Position numbers and translations under genes: made by a program. Shown here one piece after another: positions 10,023-18,151 of a stretch of 64,000 nucleotides of DNA (positions within the stretch are counted from its first letter, which is position 1; every line of letters begins with the position of its first letter). Below the pieces are notes generated by a model. The model made no database searches and was not told the origin of the DNA. It was given only the letters and a program-made list of their open reading frames with translations. This DNA is from Roseovarius indicus (lineage in GTDB: Bacteria > Pseudomonadota > Alphaproteobacteria > Rhodobacterales > Rhodobacteraceae), in NCBI RefSeq assembly GCF_008728195.1, contig NZ_CP031598.1:2480001-2544000 (forward strand), read 5' to 3'.

Positions 10023-11627
10023 ATGAAACTGAAATCCAAGGCTTTGACATCGTCGGAGGATTTTCTGGCCAACCGCAAGGCGCATCTCGAGGCGCTGGGG
10101 CTGGTCGAGGAGGCCGTGGCCGCCGCCGCGCAGGGCGGGGGCGAGGCGGCCCGCGACCGGCAGCGCAGCCGGGGCAAGATGCCGCCGCGGGAGCGGGTGG
10201 CGAACCTGCTCGACCCGGGCAGCCCGTTCCTGGAAGTGGGCGCCACTGCGGCGCATGACATGTACGGGGGCGACGCCCCCTGTGCCGGGGTGATCGCCGG
10301 TGTGGGTCGGGTGAGCGGCACCGAATGCATGGTCGTCTGCAACGATGCGACCGTGAAGGGTGGCACCTATTACCCGATGACCGTGAAGAAGCACCTGCGC
10401 GCGCAGGAGATCGCGGCGGAATGTGGTTTGCCGTGTATCTACCTGGTGGATAGCGGCGGCGCGAACCTGCCCAACCAGGACGAGGTATTTCCCGATCGCG
10501 ACCATTTCGGGCGGATCTTCTACAACCAGGCGAACATGAGCGCGAAAGGCATTCCGCAGATCGCCGTGGTGATGGGGTCTTGTACCGCGGGCGGGGCCTA
10601 TGTGCCGGCGATGTCGGACGTGACGATCATCGTGAAGGAGCAGGGGACGATCTTCCTGGCCGGTCCGCCGCTGGTGAAGGCGGCGACGGGCGAAGTGGTG
10701 AGCGCCGAGGAACTGGGCGGGGGCGATGCGCATACAAGGCTGTCGGGCGTGGCGGATTACCTGGCCGAGGATGACGCGCATGCGCTGGCGCTGGCAAGGC
10801 GGGCGGTGGCCGGGCTGAACCGGCGCAAGCCGGATACGGTGATGTGGCAGGCCTCGGAAGAGCCGGCCTATGACCCGGACGAGATTTTGGGGGTGGTGCC
10901 GGCCGGGTTGCGGACGCCCTATGACATTCGCGAGGTGATTGCGCGGGTGGTCGACGGGTCGCGCTTCGACGAGTTCAAGGCGCGGTTCGGGGAGACTCTG
11001 GTCTGCGGGTTCGCCCATGTGAAGGGGTGTCCCGTGGGGATCATCGCCAACAATGGCGTGCTGTTTTCCGAGTCGGCGCAGAAGGGCGCGCATTTCGTGG
11101 AGCTGTGCAGCCAGCGGAACATTCCGCTGGTGTTCCTGCAGAACATCACGGGGTTCATGGTCGGCAAGGCTTACGAGAACGAGGGGATCGCGCGGCACGG
11201 CGCCAAGATGGTGACGGCGGTGGCGACGACGAGCGTGCCAAAGATCACCATGCTGGTCGGCGGCTCGTTCGGGGCCGGGAATTATGGCATGGCCGGAAGG
11301 GCTTATCAGCCGCGCTTCATGTGGACATGGCCCAATTCGCGGATCTGCGTGATGGGGGGCGAGCAAGCGGCGGGCGTGCTGGCCACGGTCAAGCGCGACG
11401 CGATCGAGCGCAAGGGCGGGACGTGGTCGGCCGAGGAGGAGGCCGAGTTCAAGCGGCCGACGCTGGAGCAGTTCGAGCACCAGAGCCACCCGCTCTTTGC
11501 CAGTGCGCGGATGTGGGATGACGGGATCATCGACCCGAGGAAGACGCGGGATGTGCTGGCGTTGAGCCTGAGCGCGGCGCTGAACGCCCCGATCGAGGAG
11601 ACGAAGTTTGGTGTGTTCCGGATGTAG
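10023..11627 (+). CDS. mccB: 3-Methylcrotonyl-CoA carboxylase, carboxyltransferase (beta) subunit
   Basis: Transfers the carboxyl group from biotin to 3-methylcrotonyl-CoA, giving 3-methylglutaconyl-CoA in leucine breakdown. It has 534 residues with two crotonase-like carboxyltransferase halves. [22 protein letters not shown] at the N-terminus, [46 protein letters not shown] (oxyanion region) and [25 protein letters not shown] are typical of the MCC beta branch rather than propionyl-CoA carboxylase. GAGGAGA lies just before the ATG. The biotin-carrying partner MccA follows at 12672 after two small genes. Transcription begins in the shared gap with ompW. Confidence 0.95.
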   Translation: MKLKSKALTSSEDFLANRKAHLEALGLVEEAVAAAAQGGGEAARDRQRSRGKMPPRERVANLLDPGSPFLEVGATAAHDMYGGDAPCAGVIAGVGRVSGTECMVVCNDATVKGGTYYPMTVKKHLRAQEIAAECGLPCIYLVDSGGANLPNQDEVFPDRDHFGRIFYNQANMSAKGIPQIAVVMGSCTAGGAYVPAMSDVTIIVKEQGTIFLAGPPLVKAATGEVVSAEELGGGDAHTRLSGVADYLAEDDAHALALARRAVAGLNRRKPDTVMWQASEEPAYDPDEILGVVPAGLRTPYDIREVIARVVDGSRFDEFKARFGETLVCGFAHVKGCPVGIIANNGVLFSESAQKGAHFVELCSQRNIPLVFLQNITGFMVGKAYENEGIARHGAKMVTAVATTSVPKITMLVGGSFGAGNYGMAGRAYQPRFMWTWPNSRICVMGGEQAAGVLATVKRDAIERKGGTWSAEEEAEFKRPTLEQFEHQSHPLFASARMWDDGIIDPRKTRDVLALSLSAALNAPIEETKFGVFRM

Positions 11628-11629
11628 GC

Positions 11630-12184
11630 ATGGCGCGCGGGCGTAAGGTCGTTCCGTTCCGCCGTGGGGCGCGCCGTCATCCCAAGTGGGATATGGGGGC
11701 GCCGAACCCGCGGGGGAAGACCCCGTTGCGACCGCGTCGGGGTCGGACGAACTGGCCGGTGGTGCTTATGATCGTGGGGGCATCTGTAATTTTCGGCCCT
11801 GTGGCGCTGGATGCCGCAAGCCTGACATGGAGGCAGAGCGAAGGATGCAAGGTCTGGATGGTCGTGGATGGCGACACGGTGAAGATGACCTGCCCCGCGG
11901 AGGGCTATGTCAGCGGACGAATCCTGGGGTTCGACACACCGGAAATGAAGTCGCGCTGCCCGACGGAGCTGGTGATGGCGGTATCGGCAACCTTCTACCT
12001 GCGCTGGCAACTCTGGACGGCGGGAAAGGTGGTGGCGACACCGCGCGGAAAGGACCGGTATGGAAGGGTTCTGACATTGATGACGGTCGACGACGAGCTT
12101 GTCGGGACACGCATGGTCGGGGCCGGACTGGCCCGGTGGTATGACGGCGGCAAACGTCGGAGTTGGTGCGGGGCGGATGGATGA
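11630..12184 (+). CDS. Membrane-anchored thermonuclease (SNase) family protein
   Basis: A 184-residue protein with a basic N-terminus (about 1-40), one membrane helix (WPVVLMIVGASVIFGPVAL) and a staphylococcal-nuclease-like OB fold facing the periplasm. Active-site residues match those of the family: Asp80 and Asp82 in VVDGDTV, Arg97, Asp102 and Glu105 in RILGFDTPEMKSRC, and Arg146 in GKDRYGRVL. It could therefore cleave DNA or RNA. It begins two bases after mccB and overlaps the next, degenerate homologue. SNase-like proteins are widespread in Rhodobacterales. A link to leucine catabolism is not implied by the fold; co-transcription is inferred from spacing. Confidence 0.85.
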   Translation: MARGRKVVPFRRGARRHPKWDMGAPNPRGKTPLRPRRGRTNWPVVLMIVGASVIFGPVALDAASLTWRQSEGCKVWMVVDGDTVKMTCPAEGYVSGRILGFDTPEMKSRCPTELVMAVSATFYLRWQLWTAGKVVATPRGKDRYGRVLTLMTVDDELVGTRMVGAGLARWYDGGKRRSWCGADG

Positions 12185-12669
12185 CGCTGAGCTTCGTCAC
12201 TCGCGCCATGGTGCTGACCGCGGTGACGGTGGCGGGGTGGCTCTATATCGCGGAGCATGCCGGGACGTGGGGCGAGGGCGAGGTGATGGAGGGCTGCGAG
12301 GTGGCCGAGGTGATCGATACGCGGACGGTGCGGCTGATGTGTGGAGAGGCGGACCGGCTGGTCAGGCTGGAAGGGCTCGGGGTGCCGGATGTCGGCGAGC
12401 CAGGGTGCGATGCCGAGCTGGCGCATGGGGCGCTGGGGAGGGATCGGTTGCGGGTGCTGCTGGAGGATGGCCCCCTGGAATGGCGGCGGACGGGCGAGCC
12501 CATGGAGGGTGTGCCCGGTACGCCTGTTCCTGTCCGGGTGACGGTGGGAGACGAGAATTTGGCTGACCGGCTGGTGCGCGAGGGGCTCGCGGTGGAGGCC
12601 GGTGGCGAGGGGGCGAAGGTGAACTGGTGCGATCGGTTGGGCGCCCCGGTGGAAGTTGAGAAGGATTGA
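12181..12669 (+). CDS. Degenerate thermonuclease-like membrane protein
   Basis: A 162-residue protein starting with an N-terminal membrane helix (VTRAMVLTAVTVAGWLYIA) and then a fold that lines up with the preceding SNase. The catalytic residues are lost: VIDTRTV replaces the DGDT motif, RLEGLGVPDV replaces RxxGxDTPE, and the KDRYGR motif is absent. Two cysteines (near 54 and 76) and the final NWC match the layout of its neighbour. The ATG overlaps the previous stop (ATGA), so the two are co-translated. It is probably a non-catalytic partner or a decaying duplicate. I choose 12181 rather than the in-frame codon at 12163. Confidence 0.7.
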   Translation: MTLSFVTRAMVLTAVTVAGWLYIAEHAGTWGEGEVMEGCEVAEVIDTRTVRLMCGEADRLVRLEGLGVPDVGEPGCDAELAHGALGRDRLRVLLEDGPLEWRRTGEPMEGVPGTPVPVRVTVGDENLADRLVREGLAVEAGGEGAKVNWCDRLGAPVEVEKD

Positions 12670-12671
12670 GC

Positions 12672-14612
12672 ATGTTTGACACGATACTGATCGCGAACCG
12701 GGGCGAGATTGCCTGCCGGGTGATCGAGACGGCGCGGGCGATGGGCGTGCGCACGGTGGCGGTCTATTCCGATGCCGACCGCACCGCCAAGCACGTGGCG
12801 ATGGCCGACCGGGCGGTGCATATCGGGGGCTCGGCGCCGTCGGAGAGTTACCTGAAGGGCGACCGGATCATCGAGGTGGCGCTGGAGACGGGGGCGCAGG
12901 GGATCCATCCGGGGTATGGCTTCCTGAGCGAGAACCCGGATTTCGTGGAGGCGGTCGAGGCGGCGGGACTGAGCTTCATCGGGCCGTCGGCGAAGGCGAT
13001 CCGGGCGATGGGGCTGAAGGATGCCGCGAAGAAGCTGATGGAAGAGGCCGGGGTGCCGGTGGTGCCGGGCTATCATGGCGAGAACCAGGAGCCGGGGTTC
13101 CTGGCGGAGCAGGCCGATGAGATCGGCTATCCGGTGCTGATCAAGGCTGTTGCCGGGGGCGGCGGCAAGGGGATGCGTCTGGTCGAGAAGCCCGAGAAGT
13201 TCGCCGAGGCTCTGGAGAGTGCCAAGGGCGAGGCGAAGACGGCGTTCGGCAACGAGGCGGTGCTGATCGAGAAGTTCGTGCAGAAGCCGCGGCATATCGA
13301 GGTGCAGGTGTTTGGCGATGGTACGAAGGCCGTTCACCTGTTCGAGCGGGATTGTTCGCTGCAGCGGCGGCACCAGAAGGTGATCGAGGAGGCGCCGGCA
13401 CCGGGGATGACCGAGGAGATGCGCGAGGCGATGGGCAATGCCGCCGTGCGGGCGGCCGAGGCGATCGGCTATGCTGGTGCGGGGACGATCGAGTTCATCG
13501 TCGATGGCTCGGATGGGCTGCGCACCGACGGGTTCTGGTTCATGGAGATGAACACGCGGCTGCAGGTGGAGCATCCGGTGACGGAGGCAATCACGGGTGT
13601 CGACCTTGTGGAGTGGCAGCTGCGCGTGGCCAGTGGCGAGGGGTTGCCGAAGGCGCAGGAGGAGCTGACGATCAACGGGCATGCATTCGAGGCAAGGCTC
13701 TATGCCGAGGATGTGCCGAAAGGGTTTTTGCCGGCGACGGGGCGGCTGGCGCATCTGGAATTCCCGGAGGGCGCGCGGGCCGACAGTGGCGTGCGTGCGG
13801 GGGACGAGATTTCGCCCTTCTACGACCCGATGATCGCGAAGCTGATCACCCATGGCGCGACGCGGGCCGGGGCGCTTCGGCGGATGTCGGCGGCGCTGGG
13901 GGATTGCCAGGTGGCGGGGACGGTGACGAACCTCGCCTTCCTGGGCGCGCTGACGCATCACAAGGGGTTTGCTGCGGGTGACGTGGACACGGGGCTGATC
14001 GAGCGCGATCTTGATGAGCTGGTCGTGGTGCCGGAGCCGGGGCCGCGGGAGACGGCGCTGGCGGCTTTGGCCGCGCTGGGGCTGCTGGGCATGGAAGGGT
14101 TCGAGACCGGGTTCATCCTGTGGACGCCGTTGACGCGCAGTGTGCATTTGGTCCGGGGCGGTGAGGAGATCGTCGTGAAGGTGCGGACGCTGTCGGCCGA
14201 GGCGCATGACGTGGTCGTGGGCGAGGCCACGGTCGAGGCGCGGCGCAGCGGGGGGCGCTGGCAGCTCGATGGTGAGACGGCGCCGCCGGTGGCGGTGAAC
14301 GACCAGCTTGTCAGCGTCTTCTCCGATTACGGGCTGAGCTTCCTGGTGGTGGACCTTCTGGAGCGCGACAGCCTGGCCGGGGGGGATGCCGACGTGATCG
14401 AGGCGCCGATGCCGGGGTTGGTGAAGGTACTGCTCGCCAAACCCGGGCAGGAAGTCAAGGAAGGCGACCGGCTGGCCGTGCTGGAGGCGATGAAGATGGA
14501 GCACAGCTTGCTGGCGGCCCGTGACGGGGTTGTGGCCGAGGTGCTGGTCGAGGAAGGCGCGCAGGTGACGGCGGGCGCGGCGCTGGTGCGGCTGGAAGAG
14601 GGGGAGGCATGA
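12672..14612 (+). CDS. mccA: 3-Methylcrotonyl-CoA carboxylase, biotin-carboxylase (alpha) subunit
   Basis: Carboxylates its own biotin with bicarbonate and ATP and passes the carboxyl group to MccB. In 646 residues it has the biotin carboxylase N-domain (FDTILIANRGEIACRV), an ATP-grasp domain with the glycine-rich loop KAVAGGGGKGMRLVEK, EMNTRLQVEHPVTEAITGVDLVEWQ, a BT-type middle domain, and a C-terminal biotinyl domain. The biotinylated lysine is Lys608 in LEAMKMEHS. GAAGGA precedes the ATG at 12672. BirA (42156-42911) would attach the biotin. It overlaps the next gene by four bases. Confidence 0.95.
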   Translation: MFDTILIANRGEIACRVIETARAMGVRTVAVYSDADRTAKHVAMADRAVHIGGSAPSESYLKGDRIIEVALETGAQGIHPGYGFLSENPDFVEAVEAAGLSFIGPSAKAIRAMGLKDAAKKLMEEAGVPVVPGYHGENQEPGFLAEQADEIGYPVLIKAVAGGGGKGMRLVEKPEKFAEALESAKGEAKTAFGNEAVLIEKFVQKPRHIEVQVFGDGTKAVHLFERDCSLQRRHQKVIEEAPAPGMTEEMREAMGNAAVRAAEAIGYAGAGTIEFIVDGSDGLRTDGFWFMEMNTRLQVEHPVTEAITGVDLVEWQLRVASGEGLPKAQEELTINGHAFEARLYAEDVPKGFLPATGRLAHLEFPEGARADSGVRAGDEISPFYDPMIAKLITHGATRAGALRRMSAALGDCQVAGTVTNLAFLGALTHHKGFAAGDVDTGLIERDLDELVVVPEPGPRETALAALAALGLLGMEGFETGFILWTPLTRSVHLVRGGEEIVVKVRTLSAEAHDVVVGEATVEARRSGGRWQLDGETAPPVAVNDQLVSVFSDYGLSFLVVDLLERDSLAGGDADVIEAPMPGLVKVLLAKPGQEVKEGDRLAVLEAMKMEHSLLAARDGVVAEVLVEEGAQVTAGAALVRLEEGEA

Positions 14613-15262
14613 GCGACGTTACCCTGACCGGGTATCATCTGAGCGTCTACACCTGGGCCGCACGGATGGCGCTGGCGGCGAAGGGCGTGCGCTTTGGCAC
14701 CCGGGAGATCGACCCGTTCGAGCCGGAGAACCGGGAGGCGATGCGGAAACTGCACCCGTTCGGCAAGGTGCCGGTGCTGGAGCATGACGGGTTCCGGGTC
14801 TACGAGACGCAGGCGATCATGGATTATGTCGACGGGGCCTTCGACGGGCCGACCCTGACGCCGGTGACGCCCAAGCACCGGGCCAGGATGCGGCAGGTGA
14901 TGGGGATCGTCGACAGCTATGTCTTCCAGCCGCTCGTGCTGGGGGTGTTCGTGCATCGTGTGTACCGGCCCCTTGTGGGCGAGAGTGTCGACGAGGCGGC
15001 GATTGCGGCCGGGCTGGAGACGGCGGGGCCGGTGCTGGATGCGCTGGAGGAAATAGCTGCGGAGGAGCAGACGCTGGTGCCGGGGCGGTTGTGCCTCGAT
15101 ACCTGCCTGTTGTGGCCGATGCTGGGATATTTCCGGATGGCGCCCGAGGGGGCCGAGATGATGTCGGCCCGTCCCGCGCTTGCGGCATGGGCGGCCTGGG
15201 CCGAGCGATGCGATGCCGCCAGAGAAAGCCGGCCGGAGCTGCCGGAAGGAGCTGACCGATGA
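14609..15262 (+). CDS. Glutathione S-transferase family protein (first of a pair)
   Basis: A cytosolic GST-like protein of 217 residues. The thioredoxin-like N-domain holds YHLSVYTWAARMALAAKGV, the cis-proline loop FGKVPVLEHDG (about 51-61), and YETQAIMDYVD, where Glu and Thr would bind glutathione. The all-helical C-domain follows from about residue 90. It overlaps mccA by ATGA and is overlapped in the same way by a second GST gene. Its substrate is unknown. Glutathione adducts of reactive enoyl-CoA intermediates (methylcrotonyl, methylglutaconyl) are a possible reason for its place here; that is inference. Confidence 0.85.
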   Translation: MSDVTLTGYHLSVYTWAARMALAAKGVRFGTREIDPFEPENREAMRKLHPFGKVPVLEHDGFRVYETQAIMDYVDGAFDGPTLTPVTPKHRARMRQVMGIVDSYVFQPLVLGVFVHRVYRPLVGESVDEAAIAAGLETAGPVLDALEEIAAEEQTLVPGRLCLDTCLLWPMLGYFRMAPEGAEMMSARPALAAWAAWAERCDAARESRPELPEGADR

Positions 15263-15927
15263 TCACGTTGCACCATGTGCCGCAATCCCGTTCGATGCGG
15301 GTGCTGTGGCTGCTGAACGAGCTGGACGTGCCGTTCCAGCTGGTCGAGCACCCGTTCGACAAGTCGCTGCGGCGGCCGGAATTCCTGACGCTGTCGCCCG
15401 CGGGCCGGGTGCCGGCGCTGGAGATCGAGGGCGAGCGGATGTTCGAGAGCGGCGCGATGGTCGAGTACCTGTGCGAGAAGTTTCCCGACAGGGGGCTGGG
15501 ACGGCTTCCGGGCGACATGGGCAGGATGGACTGGCTGATGTGGGTGCATTTCGCCGAGACGATCAGCCAGCACGTGGCGATCCTGACGCAGCAGCATATC
15601 ATGCTGTATGACGACGCGATGCGCAGCCCGGTGGTGATGAAGCTGGAGGCGGCGCGGTTGAAGAAATGTTACGCCGCGATCGAGGCGCAGCTGTCGACGC
15701 CGGTGGAGAACCGCGACTATCTGCTGACGAGTGGGTTTTCGGCCTGTGATATCTGTGTCGGCCAGGCCGTCTACATGGCGCGGCACTTCGCGAAGACCGA
15801 CGAGTTTCCGGAAGTGACCGCGTGGATGGAGCGGATCACCTCCCGCGAGGCGTTCAAGGCGTCGCTGCCGGGGCCGGATGCCATGTTGCTTTATACAAAA
15901 GACTTCTACGAGGCCTGGGATGTCTGA
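15259..15927 (+). CDS. Glutathione S-transferase family protein (second of a pair)
   Basis: A GST-like protein of 222 residues, clearly different from its upstream neighbour. It begins ITLHHVPQSRSMRVLWLLNELDVPF, a beta-class-like start with Ser11 or Arg12 near the glutathione thiol. LSPAGRVPALEIEGERMFESGAMVEYLCEKF carries the cis-proline loop and Glu-Ser pair. Helical C-domain from about residue 90, including SACDICVGQAVYMARHF. Its stop codon lies inside the start of the HMG-CoA lyase gene (eight-base overlap), so it is part of the same operon. Substrate unknown. Confidence 0.85.
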   Translation: MITLHHVPQSRSMRVLWLLNELDVPFQLVEHPFDKSLRRPEFLTLSPAGRVPALEIEGERMFESGAMVEYLCEKFPDRGLGRLPGDMGRMDWLMWVHFAETISQHVAILTQQHIMLYDDAMRSPVVMKLEAARLKKCYAAIEAQLSTPVENRDYLLTSGFSACDICVGQAVYMARHFAKTDEFPEVTAWMERITSREAFKASLPGPDAMLLYTKDFYEAWDV

Positions 15928-16783
15928 CTATGTCGAGATTTTCGAAGTGGGCCCGCGCGACGGGCTGCAGAACGAAAAGCGCCAGATCGCCACGAAGGAC
16001 AAGGTCGCGCTGGTCGACTGCCTGAGCGGGGCGGGGTTCCGGCGGATCGAGGTGGCAAGCTTCGTGAGCCCGAAATGGGTGCCGCAGATGGCGGATTCGG
16101 CGGAGGTGCTGGCGGGAATCCGGCGGGCCGAGGGGGTGCGATACGCGGCGCTGACGCCCAACATGCGCGGGTTCGAGGCGGCACAGGCGGCGCGGGCCGA
16201 CGAGGTGGCGATCTTCGGGTCGGCCTCGGAAGGGTTTTCGAAGGCCAATATCAACGCGACGATTGCCGAGAGCCTCGAGCGGTTCGCGCCGGTGGCGGCG
16301 GCGGCGAGTGTCGCGGGGCTGCCGGTGCGGGGCTATGTCTCCTGCGTCACCGACTGCCCCTATGACGGGACGGTCGCGCCCGCGTCGGTGGCCCGGGTGG
16401 CCGAGGCGCTGTACAGGATGGGCTGCTACGAAATCAGCCTGGGCGACACGATCGGGCAGGGCACGCCGGAAAGCATCGACGCGATGCTGGCGGCGGTGGC
16501 CGAGGTCGTGCCGGTGGAGAATCTGGCGGGGCATTACCATGACACGTCGGGCCGGGCGGTGGAGAATATCGAGGCCTCGCTGGAGCGGGGCGTGCGGGTG
16601 TTCGACGCGGCGGTCGGCGGCCTGGGAGGTTGCCCCTATGCGCCCGGGGCCAAGGGGAACGTGGCGACCGAGAAGGTGCATGCGCGGCTGAGGGGGCTGG
16701 GCTATGAGACAGGGCTCGATTCCGCGATCCTGAACGATGCCGCGGTGCTGGCGGTCGAGATGCGTGGCCGGGCGGGCGGATGA
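15920..16783 (+). CDS. mvaB: Hydroxymethylglutaryl-CoA lyase
   Basis: Splits HMG-CoA into acetyl-CoA and acetoacetate, the last step of leucine degradation. It is a 287-residue TIM barrel of the HMGL-like family. The first motif is EVGPRDGLQNEK, with the Arg-Asp pair that binds the metal and substrate. FVSPKWVPQMAD, the HxH metal-site motif in AGHYHDTSGRAVENI and the catalytic cysteine in GGLGGCPYAPGAKGN follow. The ATG at 15920 starts MSDYVEIFEVGPRDG and overlaps the end of the second GST gene. Together with ivd, mccAB and the hydratase at 17276 it completes the route from isovaleryl-CoA to acetoacetate. Confidence 0.95.
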   Translation: MSDYVEIFEVGPRDGLQNEKRQIATKDKVALVDCLSGAGFRRIEVASFVSPKWVPQMADSAEVLAGIRRAEGVRYAALTPNMRGFEAAQAARADEVAIFGSASEGFSKANINATIAESLERFAPVAAAASVAGLPVRGYVSCVTDCPYDGTVAPASVARVAEALYRMGCYEISLGDTIGQGTPESIDAMLAAVAEVVPVENLAGHYHDTSGRAVENIEASLERGVRVFDAAVGGLGGCPYAPGAKGNVATEKVHARLRGLGYETGLDSAILNDAAVLAVEMRGRAGG

Positions 16784-17283
16784 GCGGGCTCTACCGCGCC
16801 ACGGAACGCCTGATGGGCATGAGCGACCGGGTATGGGCGCGGCATGCGAGCCCGTGGTCGGTCTATAGCCGCTTCACGATCCTGCCGCTTCTGGCGCTGG
16901 CCGTCTGGTCGCGGGTGTGGATCGGGGCCTGGGCCTGGGGCGCGGTGACGGCGGTGCTGCTTTGGACATGGGTGAACCCGCGGGCTTTTCCGCCGCCTGC
17001 GAGCCTGGATAGCTGGGCGTCACGGGGCGTGCTGGGGGAGCGGGTGTTCCTGAACCGGCGGGACGAGGTGCCGGGGCATCACCGGGTCTGGGGGGCGATG
17101 CTGTCGGCGGGCGCGCTGCCCGGCGCGGTGGTGATGGCGTGGGGATTGTGGGCGCTTGACGCGGCCTGGGCCGTGTTCGGCACGCTGCTGACGATGATCC
17201 CGAAGATATGGTTCGTGGACCGGATGGTGTGGGTTTACGCGGACTGGCTGAGAAAGACTGGCAAGGAGTTGGGCGATGTATGA
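16780..17283 (+). CDS. Small membrane protein, probably DUF6653 family
   Basis: A 167-residue protein with three or four membrane helices (FTILPLLALAVWSRVWIGAWAWG, AVTAVLLWTWVNP, AMLSAGALPGAVVMAWGLWALD, AVFGTLLTMIPKIWFVDRMVW). The conserved-looking WVNPRAFPPPAS and GERVFLNR stretches remind me of the family called DUF6653, which has no known function. It overlaps the HMG-CoA lyase gene by ATGA and the following hydratase gene by eight bases, so it is locked into the operon. A role in transport of a pathway acid is possible, but nothing in the sequence shows it. Confidence 0.7.
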   Translation: MSGLYRATERLMGMSDRVWARHASPWSVYSRFTILPLLALAVWSRVWIGAWAWGAVTAVLLWTWVNPRAFPPPASLDSWASRGVLGERVFLNRRDEVPGHHRVWGAMLSAGALPGAVVMAWGLWALDAAWAVFGTLLTMIPKIWFVDRMVWVYADWLRKTGKELGDV

Positions 17284-18064
17284 GACGGTGAGTATCGAGA
17301 CCGACAGCCGGGGGGTGGCGACGCTCTGGCTGGACCGGGAGGAAAAGCACAACGCGCTGTCGGCGCAGATGATTGCCGAGCTGCATGATGCGGCCGAAAA
17401 GCTGGGGCAGGATGACGACGTGCGCGTGGTCGTGCTGGCCGCGAAGGGCAAGAGTTTCTGCGCGGGCGGTGATCTGGGCTGGATGCGGGAGCAGTTCGAG
17501 GCGGAGCCCGGCGTGCGCTCGGCCGAGGCCACGAAGCTGGCGATGATGTTGCAGGCGCTGAACACGATGCCCAAGCCGCTGATCGGGAAGGTGCACGGGA
17601 ATGCGTTCGGCGGCGGGCTGGGCGTGATGAGCATCTGCGACGTGGCGATCGGTGCGGAGGGGGTGAAGATGGGCCTCACCGAGCCGCGGCTGGGGCTGAT
17701 CCCGGCAACGATCGGGCCGTATGTCTGTGCCCGGATGGGAGAGGCCAAGGCGCGGCGGGTGTTCATGTCGGCCCGGATCTTCGACGCGGAGGAGGCCGTG
17801 CGGCTGGGCTTGCTGGCACGCGTGGTGCCGGCCGGCGAACTGGATGCCGCGATCGAGGAAGAGGTCGTGCCCTATTTCAACTGTGCGCCGGGCGCGGTGG
17901 CCCGGTCGAAGGCGCTGCTCAGGGCGCTGGGGCCACGGATCGACCGGGAGATGATTGACCTCAGCATCAATGCGCTGGCCGATGCGTGGGATACCGAGGA
18001 GGCGCATGAGGGGGTTGCCGCCTTCTTCGACAAGCGCAAGCCCGGGTGGATTCCGGAAGGATAA
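17276..18064 (+). CDS. liuC: Methylglutaconyl-CoA hydratase (enoyl-CoA hydratase family)
   Basis: Hydrates 3-methylglutaconyl-CoA to HMG-CoA, between methylcrotonyl-CoA carboxylase and HMG-CoA lyase. It has 262 residues in the crotonase fold. The CoA and oxyanion-hole motifs are LAAKGKSFCAGGDLGWM and GKVHGNAFGGGLGVMSICDVAIG, and the catalytic region is VKMGLTEPRLGLIPATIGPYV. The step-specific name rests mainly on its place in the leu-degradation operon; the family alone would support only enoyl-CoA hydratase. It is the last gene of the operon and is followed by the hairpin at 18083-18101. Confidence 0.88.
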   Translation: MYETVSIETDSRGVATLWLDREEKHNALSAQMIAELHDAAEKLGQDDDVRVVVLAAKGKSFCAGGDLGWMREQFEAEPGVRSAEATKLAMMLQALNTMPKPLIGKVHGNAFGGGLGVMSICDVAIGAEGVKMGLTEPRLGLIPATIGPYVCARMGEAKARRVFMSARIFDAEEAVRLGLLARVVPAGELDAAIEEEVVPYFNCAPGAVARSKALLRALGPRIDREMIDLSINALADAWDTEEAHEGVAAFFDKRKPGWIPEG

Positions 18065-18082
18065 GGTGATCCGGCCGATGCG

Positions 18083-18101
18083 GGGCCGTGGTTAACGGCC
18101 C
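18083..18101 (+). terminator. Hairpin at the end of the leucine degradation operon
   Basis: GGGCCGT and ACGGCCC form a seven-base stem with loop GGTTA, 18 bases after the hydratase stop. No T-run follows (ATAAACC), so termination may be weak or Rho-assisted. Confidence 0.45.
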
Positions 18102-18151
18102 ATAAACCATGCTGTGTCAGACCTGTTGCCATGAAGTGCAGGAGGTCGGGC

